Below, one piece after another: positions 55,647 to 64,000 of a DNA stretch of 64,000 bases. This stretch comes from Lophium mytilinum (lineage: Eukaryota; Ascomycota; Dothideomycetes; Mytilinidiales; Mytilinidiaceae), in assembly GCA_010093605.1 (NCBI GenBank), contig MU004189.1, forward strand, positions 1,929,834 to 1,993,833. The letters are read 5' to 3'. The position numbers and the translations under genes are program-made. Positions within the stretch are counted from its first letter, which is position 1, and every line of letters begins with the position of its first letter. The notes below the pieces were generated by a model that searched no databases, was not told the origin of the DNA, and saw only the letters and a program-made list of their open reading frames with translations.

Positions 55647-55705
55647 TAGCGCGCTAACACCTAGCGTGCTAATGCCTAGCGCGCTAATACCTAGCGCCCT
55701 AAACG
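55647..55705 (+). repeat. 15-bp tandem repeat inside the LTR element
   Basis: Four consecutive units of the form TTAGCGCGCTAACAC, CTAGCGTGCTAATGC, CTAGCGCGCTAATAC and CTAGCGCCCTAAACG. The units contain GCGC palindromes, which survive RIP because they lack CA context. Probably a coding minisatellite of the gag-like region. Confidence 0.6.
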
Positions 55706-58230
55706 CTTAGTAGATAATTAAGTTAATACTACTAGAACCTTAAACTAAAACATTACTAATAAGCTTAACCTAGACTATAACTCTAATAATAAAGGCAGCT
55801 TTATAACGCCTAGCGCTAATATATTAGGTAAGCGCACTATCTAATTTATTATAGAAGATAATATATATAAGCCTCTAATATAAAAAGATAGTAAGCTGCA
55901 CCCTATACATTACTAAGTATTTATAGTAGACTAATAAGCCTCTATCTTAGTTATATATTATAAGACTAAATAGATTCTAGATACTAAACCTAAGTATATA
56001 GATATTCTAGAGAAACTATAAGAAACTAATCTATAGCGCTATATATAGCTACTAGTCTAGCTTCTTAACTATTATAGTAATAGTACTATAACTATTAATA
56101 CTATAGTTACTAATAAGACTAAGTTTACTATAGCAGTAAATAAGAATAACCTAGTATAGTAGAAATTCTTCTAGAAGCTCTATATAGAGTATAAAGTAGG
56201 CTTTAAAGAAGCTAATAATAAAGATAAGCTCTATAATAAACTTTAGAATAAATACTAAAAGTATAAATAGAATACTGCTAATAATACTACTATAGTAGAA
56301 TAAGAACTAAAGGCCTATTATACTAAGTAGCTCTAGCAAGTTATAATTAGTTAATAGGCTAACCTTAAGCTTAACTAGATGCGCCTACGCTATAATTACT
56401 AGTGTAGTAAGTACTAGACCCTTAAAGAGATATATAAGAAGCTTACTACTTATATTAAGAAGCTTAAATAATAGCTTTATTAGTAGAGCCTATAGCCCTT
56501 AAACCCTAATTATAACTCTAATAATAATAATAGTACTTATTCTCCTACGCCTATAGTTCTACTTTGCTATTATTCTATTAGCTAGCCCCTGCAGTTTAAA
56601 CCTATTAAGAGTAAGTCCGCCACTCTATTTACGCCTATTTAGAATCTTAGCGCATATATAGTAATATCTTATTACCCTAATCTAGATAAGTTTAGTAGTA
56701 GTAATAAGAATAAGCTATTCTACTAGTAATAGCGCATATAGATACTTAGTAAGCTAGATATCTACGCACTACTATACGCTACCGCGCATTATTATATAAT
56801 ATATATTTATAATAGGCTTAAGAGAAAAGCCTTTAATATAATCTTCTATTGCGCTAAACCTAATAGTAATAAGCTATACCTCTCTATAGAAAAACTAATT
56901 AATAATCTAGATAAGGTCTATAGACCTTTTAATAAGGCGGCTAATATATATACTAATTTATATAATAGTAAGTTTATATAAAAGAAAGATAAGCGGGTTA
57001 TAACTTAGGTAGGGCGCTTTAATACTAGTATAGCTTTCCTCTACTTTAAAGACCCTAAGAAGATCTACTATATATAATATAATCTTGCTAATAGCCTTAA
57101 GTATAAGGTAGCTAATAGATAAGATACTAATATAATAACCTTTATTACGTTTCTATAAACCTTAGAATTCTAGCTTAATATTATTAAGCTAAATAGGGAT
57201 AACTATAAGAATAAGAATAAGAACGCCCCTAAGTCTACGCGTAATACCTATAAAGCTACCGGTGCTAGATCTACCTCTACTATACCTCGCCGCCTGCTAC
57301 TTACTAACGCGGAGCATATATCTAAAAATAATACTAGTAACGCTACTTTAAGTACTAGTGTAAATAACTTACTAGGGCCTTTTAGTTATAATTACCGCAC
57401 TATTACTTATCTTAAGTAGCTAGGTTACTACTAGAACTATCTTAAATATAGATATATAGCTAATAGCAACGCCCTATATATTAGCTAATAGCTAGTTCTA
57501 ATCTATAAGGTTAGCGGCCTTATAAATAAGATTAGCCTCACTAGTATTAACATTAATATTAGCGCTATAAATACTAGCTCTACCTATAATAAGATAATAG
57601 AAAATACTTAGTTTTTAGTAATAGTTACTACTAAGAACCCCTAATAGTCTTTAATAATAAGAAACTAAAAGCAATTATAGATAGAATTGCTATTTTAGAA
57701 TAAGAAATTAAGCTAGTTATAGTATATATATCTACTCTTATACTCTAGCTAGTTAATAGTAAATAATTTAGCTTTTTAGGTAGCATCCTCTAATCTAATT
57801 TATTTACTACTAAAATTCTTTCTAATATAGAATTAGGCTCTTAATTTCTTTATTTAAAGACCGCGCGCCTTTATAAGATACCTACTTAACTCTTTTTATA
57901 ACCTGTTATTCTTAAGCTTATAAATAGTAAGCCCTCTATTATATTAGACCGCGCTATAGATATTACCTTCTATATAGGTAACTACTATAATATAGTTACT
58001 TACTATATTACTAATACTAGATAATATAATATAATTTTAGATATACTCTAGCTATAGCTTTATAACCCTACTATTAGCTTTAGAAAGATACAACTTATCT
58101 TCTAATCTAACTACTATATATCTAACTACCTATAGTATAGTAGGCTAGTTATTATAAAGAGCCTTATCTATTTAAAATATATTAAAATTAAACTATACTA
58201 GAACCTAGGCGATTTCTATAGCTCTTAATA

Positions 58231-58282
58231 TAACCCTAACTCTAACCCTAACTCTAACTCTAACCCTAATTCTAACCTTAGC
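58231..58282 (+). repeat. 6-bp tandem repeat (TAACCC/TAACTC) inside the LTR element
   Basis: About nine hexamer units alternating TAACCC and TAACTC. TAACCC equals the fungal telomere repeat (complement TTAGGG), but the units are mixed and lie within the element between the protease and reverse transcriptase regions, so a degraded coding repeat is more likely. Confidence 0.55.
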
Positions 58283-61200
58283 CCTATTATTAAAGGGCCT
58301 AATAATACTAAAGACTCCCCTTAGCTTAACTATAATAGGAAACCTCTTCCTTCTAAACTAGTTCTACCGGATAAACTACCTAAATATAATATTTAGTTTA
58401 TCTCTATATACGCCTGTTCTACTATAGTAAAATAAGATAAGAACGCGGTAATAACTATTACTTTATAAGACTTTAAGTAATTAGACTAACTAGATAAAAT
58501 AGATAAGTAATACGCCTACGGGCGCTAGATAGTAAACCTTATAGGCGTTACTATAGAAGATTACTATTAATTTAAGAAGAAGATAACTAAATTACCTTAT
58601 ACTAAAGATTAGCTATAGTAGAAAGTTCTACTTTTCTTCTATTAGATTCTAGACGCTTTTAATCTATAAGCAGCTAATAAACTACTACTATATAGGCATA
58701 GTATAGACTATACTATTAACTTTAAGAATCTAAATATAAAACCCCCTATTCTGCGCTAATATAGCCTCTCTTATAATAAGCTATATACTATTAAAGCCTA
58801 TATTAATAAAATACTTAGAAAGAGCTTTATTTACCCTAGCACATTACTATTTACGGCGCCCGTTATTATTATCTATAAGCTAGGTAAAGAACTCTATATC
58901 TATATTAATTACTACTTACTAAATAAAATTATAATTAAGAATAGAAATATATCTTTTTTCTTATATAATATAATTATACAGCTTTATAAAGCTAAGATAT
59001 ACTCTATCTTTAATATTATTACCGCATTTAATAATATCCGCGTTAAGAATAGTAACTAGTATAAAATAGCCTTCCGCACTTAATACAGCGTCTTTAAATT
59101 TAATATTATGCCCTTTAGCCTATATAATGCTCCCGGTATATTTTAATTATTTATTAATTCTATACTATATCTATACCTAGATATCTACTATATAGCTTAT
59201 ATAGATAACGTTCTTATCTATAATAATAATAAAGAAGATTATAAAAAGAACTATATAAACGTTCTTATAGTACTATATAATATAGGACTCTTTCTTAATA
59301 TTAATAAGTGTTATTTCTTAGTTAAATGCGTAAAGTATCTTAGACTTATTATTACGCCTAATAGCATAGAAATAGACCTAACTAAGGTTAGCGCTATTTA
59401 AGACTAGAAGCTGCCCCGTAATATTAAGAATATTTAATTATTCCTTAGCTTTTATAATTTCTATTAGTAATTTATTACTAGTTATTTATAGATTGCCGCC
59501 CTACTAACTAAGCTTACTAAGAAAATAATAGAATAAGGTAACTTTCCCTTACTTACTAATAGTCTAGTAGTATAAGCCTTTAAGAAGCTTAAAGCCTTAT
59601 TTCTATCTATACTAGTTCTAGCCTACTTTAATCTAGATCTAGACTATATACTAGAGACTAACACCTTAAATTATATTATAGCCGCAATCCTCTCTTAATA
59701 AGGCCCGGATAGAATCCTCCGCCCTATTGCCTTTCTATCTAAGAAGATAACTCTAGCGGAATACAACTATAAGATATATAATAAAGAGTTACTTACTATT
59801 ATCCGCGCCTTTAAAGAATAGCGCCCTAAACTTACTAGTATTATTAACCCTATACTTATATAAATAGACTATAAAAACCTAGAATACTTTATATCTTCTA
59901 AATAGTTAAATTGCTAATAAGCCCGTTAGGCTAAATATCTTTCTTAATTTAACTTTATTCTAAACTAGCAACTAGGCAAGCAGTTAACTAAGCCTAATAG
60001 CCTTACTTATAGGCCTAGCAATATTCTAGATAATCTAAATAACTCTAGAACTATGTATTAAATATAGATAGTATTAAAGAAGAGAAACCTACTAGAAAAA
60101 ATATACTAAGCTCTATAGCTTGCTAGCATGCTCCTTAATAAATAGAAAGTATCTATTATCTAGCTTACTAAGCTAATATATAAAGTTATAGAGTAACACC
60201 CTATAAATATTCTATATATTATTCTAGTAGCTAATAGAATAAGAGAAATAAAGAAACACTTAACTAAGATTGCAGCTAATTATAGTAAGTTAGATAAAGA
60301 TCTATAGAATACTACCCCTAATATTATTATATCTACTATGCCTTAACCTACGCCTACGCCTACAGCTACTAATAATCTATCTAGTAAAGGAGCGCCGGAA
60401 GTATCTAAACCTAGTAATAAGTTAGATAAGGACTTACTAGGGAACTATACTAATAACGCTACTATCTAGTAGATTAATTAAGCCTATATAGAGGATAACA
60501 TCCTCTAGCATATTATATATACTAAGAAAACTAGTAAATAATATATTCTACTTAAACTTATTTAGAAATAAGGTATTAAAATTAAGCTTAGTAATTATAA
60601 AATCTATAAAAATAGACTATTTATTAACAGCCGCCTATATATTCTATATAACGTAAAGCTCTATACGCAATTAATTAAGGAAGCCTATAACTCTCTCCTA
60701 AAAGGCTACGCTAGAAGAAACTCCCTCTACTATTGCCTCTTCTTCTAGTACTACTAGCTAGGTATTATAAACTCTATTACTATATATATTAACGCCTATT
60801 TAATATATAGATATACTAAGGTCTATAAAAATAGTAAATATAGCTTACTTAAGCTACTACCTATTCTAAATTAATACTAGATAGATATCTCTATTAACTT
60901 TATTACTAAGCTACCCTCTTATACTATTAAGGGCTATACATACTAATATATTATAGTAGTTATTAACTAACTATCTAAAAAGCGTAAGTTTATCCCCCTA
61001 GACTCTATAGAGCTAGAGAATATTACGTAAGCCTTTATTAACTAGATCTAGCGTAAGGAAGGCTATCTAGACTATATTATATCTAACTATAGCGCGTAGT
61101 TTATATTCTTCTTTTAGAAGCACCTCTATAAGTATATAGAAATATACTTAAAGCTATCTACTATAGCCTATCTAGAAATAGATAGATAAACTAAAATTAT

Positions 61201-62269
61201 TAATATAGGTTTAAAGTAATACCTACGCGCGTATATCTACTACCTATAGAATAACTAGGTAAATCTAATTATATTTACTAAATTTAAGGCTAACACTAAT
61301 ATTAATTAGTCTACTAGCGTGTTACTATTTAAAGCTACTAAGGGCTATACACCCTATAGTAGCTTAGAGCCGTTATTTTAAGATATTATTATTCTAGGCC
61401 CTAAGCGCTAAGGAGTTAACGCAGCTAAGAAACTTATTACGCGTATTTATAATCTATAAGAGTTCCTTAAAGAAGAACTCTATTAGAATTAGTCTAAGAT
61501 AAAGGAGCTAGCTAATTAAAATTAGCTGCCCGCCTTTAAGTTTAAAGTTAATAATATAGTTATACTAAATACTAAGAATATTTATACTATATAACTAAGT
61601 AAGTCCCTTAACTATAAGAACCTTAGTCCCTTCTATATAATATAAGTTATTAATAATATAGCCTATAAGCTAGAACTTTCTAAGTCTATAAAGGGAATCT
61701 TTCTAGTATTCTACCCCTAGCTACTTTATTAAATTAATAAGACGCCTCTTCTAGAATAATATCTAGAACCCCTACCTACGCTTAAGATAGAAGAAGATAG
61801 CTTTATAGGTTAGTTCTATATTAATAAAGTCCTTAACTTCTAGTTTAATAGCCGCTAACTAAATCTATATATAGGTAAGAAGCCTTACTTAGTCTATAAG
61901 ATAGCCTAGACTAGATATAATAATACCTAGCCTAAATAGAAGCCCTATTAGAACGCTAATAGATGTAATAAACTCCTTATAGAATACTACGCAAAATATA
62001 GTCTTAAAGTAGAACCTTATCTAATATTTAGCACGTCTAAATAGAAGGTCGCGAAAATAATAGGTAAAAGTATAAGCGCTACTACAGCAATAGTAGGCCT
62101 ATAGAATATTCTTAGCACTAGCCTAAGTAAGTATAAATAGTAACCTTATTAGGTAGCTAAGTTATCTTATAAGAAGGCTATTCTATATAGGTAACCTAAA
62201 GTAGAACTCTAATAGGTAGAAGCTAATAATAAGCCTTAGGTTAATTTATATAGCCCGCTTATAGCGCTT

Positions 62270-62350
62270 AAGAATAAATATAAGAATAAATATAAGAATA
62301 AAAATAATAGAAATAATAGAAATAATAGAGATAATAGAAATAATAGATAT
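62270..62350 (+). repeat. Short tandem repeats near the element's 3' end
   Basis: Units of AAGAATAAATAT (three, from about 62,271) are followed by repeats of AATAATAGA (about six). They lie upstream of the 3' LTR in the element's terminal coding region. Confidence 0.5.
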
Positions 62351-62487
62351 AGTAAGACTATAGATAATAGTAAGTATATATATAGTAAGGCTGCATAAGT
62401 AGCTTAATAGAAACGGGATAGAAAGAATAGAGAAGCTATAATATATTATAAGCCTTATAGAACTTTAGCTTTTAAAGAGGGGGGTAG

Positions 62488-62709
62488 TATTATAGTATAA
62501 ACCTAGAATTATAGTAATTATATACTAAGGTTATATGCAGCCCCTTATATAACCTAAGTAAAACGCTAGCCTAAGGCGCTAGGCCGCGGCCTATACACCG
62601 GCGTTAAACTATAACCTCTTAAGAGCTCCTAGCTCTCTCTCTCCTTCTTAGCTTAGATTTTTATAATAGTTAATATACCTTATTACTTATATTATATTAG
62701 CCCCCTATA
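62488..62709 (+). repeat. 3' LTR of the Gypsy-type fossil
   Basis: 222 bp, starting TATTATAGTATAAACC just after the polypurine tract and ending AGCCCCCTATA. It is followed by CTATA at 62,710-62,714, the same 5 bases found before the 5' LTR. Confidence 0.85.
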
Positions 62710-62714
62710 CTATA

Positions 62715-63360
62715 GATATATATATAGCTCTTCTTCTCTCTACTACTTAGGCTATAGAGTTATTACTAGCCTATATTTATATTTTAGCCTTTAATACTAC
62801 TATAGCTATAGTATACTCTTTTCTCTAGCTAACTATTACTAGCGTACTATTCTTATAGCTTAAGCCTAGTATATATAGAGAAAGACGCTAATATACTTAA
62901 GTTCTTCTTCTTCTAGAAGGTTAGAGTAATTATAAATGCGGGTATAAAGTAGTAGTAGTAGTATACTATATAAGTTATTATTAATTAGATATAGAATATT
63001 AATTTTCTTTAGTAGATATAGAATAGATTCTTAAAGATATACTATATAGCTCTAGCTCTAGAGCTATTAAATAGAATAGTAATATAGTTTATAAGAGAGC
63101 TATATAACTTTAAGAATCTATATAGATAGAAGAAGGCCGTGTTAAAGGCACTAACTATACTAGAAGAAGGCGGAGTAGATTAGAACGGGCGTAGAATATA
63201 TAAAGGAGTTAGAATGCAGTTAGATATTAAATAGCTAGTTAAATAGAGTAATTAGTATTATTCTATATTATTATAGTTTTATATATATTATATATAGCCT
63301 ATATAGCCTTACTATTTAATATATAGTCTATATAGCCTTTCTATTTTAAATTAGAGGCTA
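62715..63360. other. RIP-degraded sequence right of the LTR element
   Basis: AT-rich relic with no recognisable family. A slightly GC-richer patch (63,130-63,210) holds a GAAGAAGGC motif twice. It may be the other half of an older element split by the LTR insertion, but no matching halves were established. Confidence 0.35.
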
Positions 63361-63370
63361 TTTATAAAGT

Positions 63371-63594
63371 AAGGCTTAAGTATTAGTGCGGGCAAAATAT
63401 AAAAATATATCTTAATATTTTATAGCTTAAGTATTAGTAGTAAGAATCTTAATCTAATATTTTAAGGCTTAAGTATTAGTAGTAAGAATCTTATTTTAAG
63501 GCTTAAGTATTAGCGCAGGGTAAATTTCCTCTATGCTAATACTTAAGCCTTAAAATATTAAAATAAGATTCTTACTACTAATACTTAAGCCTTA
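63371..63594. repeat. Direct and inverted repeat cluster forming a long hairpin
   Basis: A unit beginning GCTTAAGTATTAG occurs four times in the plus direction (from about 63,373, 63,425, 63,465 and 63,500) and twice inverted (63,534-63,594). Units 3-4 pair with the inverted copies as arms of about 60 bases around a loop of only a few bases near 63,530, allowing a small gap. Between units, AGTAGTAAGAATCTTA is also repeated and inverted. This could be the end of a foldback-type element or a RIP-modified satellite. Confidence 0.75.
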
Positions 63595-64000
63595 GGTTAG
63601 ATTATATATAGAGTATAAAATAGAAAGGCTATATAGAAATATAATCTATTACTTTATTATATCTTAGTAAATATAAGTCTAAATTATATAAATAGATAGC
63701 TAAATTACGCATCTAGATATATATATTTACATCCGCGTACTAGATATATAGAAATATTAATTAGTAGTAATAATCTTTTAAAGTTATAGTTATAGTTTCT
63801 AAATGCATAGTTAAATAGGCTTAATTCTCTACTTCTTTCTTCTAGTATAACTAGCCCTAGGCTTTAGAGCCTACTTAAACGCTACTATATCTTCTATAGT
63901 ATTAATCTAAGTATAGTACTTACTTTTAACTCTATATATACTATATTTACTATCTAGATTATTATTAGTATAGAAATTAATATTATACTAATAATAGCCC

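Larger units (their letters stand above)
54976..62709 (+). mobile_element. Ty3/Gypsy-type LTR retrotransposon fossil, RIP-degraded
   Basis: A 7.73-kb element bounded by two 222-bp LTRs and a 5-bp direct repeat (CTATA) outside each end. A polypurine tract (AAAGAGGGGGG) lies directly before the 3' LTR. Read left to right, traces of a gag-like region (about 55.5-57.4 kb), protease (near 57.9 kb), reverse transcriptase (about 58.7-59.5 kb), RNase H (about 59.6-59.9 kb) and integrase (about 60.6-61.4 kb) appear in the order typical of Ty3/Gypsy. It is structurally full length but thoroughly broken, with very many RIP-type changes spread throughout. The LTRs differ at about ten sites, all transitions, which fits a fairly recent insertion later hit by RIP. 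Confidence 0.88.
53361..64000. other. AT-rich, RIP-type block without intact genes
   Basis: From about 53,360 to the window edge the sequence is dominated by TA, with most 60-base lines holding none or one CA or TG dinucleotide. That is the pattern left by RIP, which turns C to T mainly at CA. C survives mostly in CC, CT and CG context. No open frame of meaningful length exists. The block contains an LTR retrotransposon fossil and other degraded sequence, listed separately, and continues past the window end. Confidence 0.92.

Noticed and set aside
58231-58282. Internal telomere or chromosome-end signal
   Set aside because: Units are mixed (TAACCC and TAACTC), short, and lie inside a retroelement, so they do not mark a chromosome end.
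1-64000. CRISPR arrays, bacterial operons or riboswitches
   Set aside because: Spliced eukaryotic genes fill the window; the only regularly spaced repeats (55,647, 62,270, 63,371) lack unique spacers of constant length.

Overview
The window is nuclear DNA from a filamentous ascomycete (Pezizomycotina). Host genes are interrupted by many short introns of about 46-120 bases with GT..AG borders, and they include typical fungal genes: a fungal hybrid histidine kinase, a Zn2Cys6 regulator, hymA/Mo25, Syp1 and Sld2. Past about 53.36 kb the DNA changes abruptly to AT-rich sequence in which CA and TG dinucleotides are almost absent and TA is in excess, the signature of repeat-induced point mutation (RIP). 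This gene-dense/AT-rich patchwork resembles that of some Dothideomycetes, but the species cannot be fixed from sequence alone.

Layout. 1-117: start of a gene running off the left edge. 2.2-3.8 kb (-): one reading frame joining a secretory FKBP prolyl isomerase to a STIMATE-type multi-pass membrane domain, the most unusual host gene here. 5.1-11.3 kb (-): a 2,025-residue hybrid histidine kinase. 13.66-13.91 kb: a 255-bp MITE with matched terminal inverted repeats and a 5-bp target duplication. 14.1-17.2 kb (-): Syp1 endocytic adaptor. 17.6-19.3 kb (+): CDK-like kinase. 20.0-21.5 kb (+): Mo25/HymA. 22.3-24.7 kb (+): Zn2Cys6 factor. 25.2-25.9 kb (+): mitochondrial ribosomal protein uL11m. 27.0-27.9 kb (-): Rpn12. 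28.5-30.1 kb (-): Sld2. 30.5-32.3 kb (-): dihydrolipoamide dehydrogenase. 32.8-35.5 kb (-): Nom1/Sgd1. 35.7-36.2 kb (+): SRP14. 36.5-37.2 kb (-): a four-exon DOPA 4,5-dioxygenase-like gene. 37.8-39.6 kb (+): cytosolic asparaginyl-tRNA synthetase.

From 40.2 to 52.8 kb the content turns to accessory metabolism: two ACS-family MFS permeases, an MDR-type oxidoreductase, a small VOC protein, an M20 amidohydrolase divergent from the second permease, a DUF7730-like protein and a secreted CE1-type esterase about 0.5 kb from the AT-rich block. The amidohydrolase and permease sharing a 452-bp promoter interval suggest uptake and hydrolysis of an amide or amino-acid conjugate; that is inference.

53.36-64.0 kb holds no intact gene. 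It contains a Ty3/Gypsy-type LTR retrotransposon fossil (54,976-62,709; 222-bp LTRs; 5-bp flanking duplication) set among other RIP-degraded sequence, with a cluster of direct and inverted repeats near 63.4-63.6 kb.

Exon borders were inferred by eye from splice signals, frame continuity and family resemblance; no alignment or transcript evidence was available.
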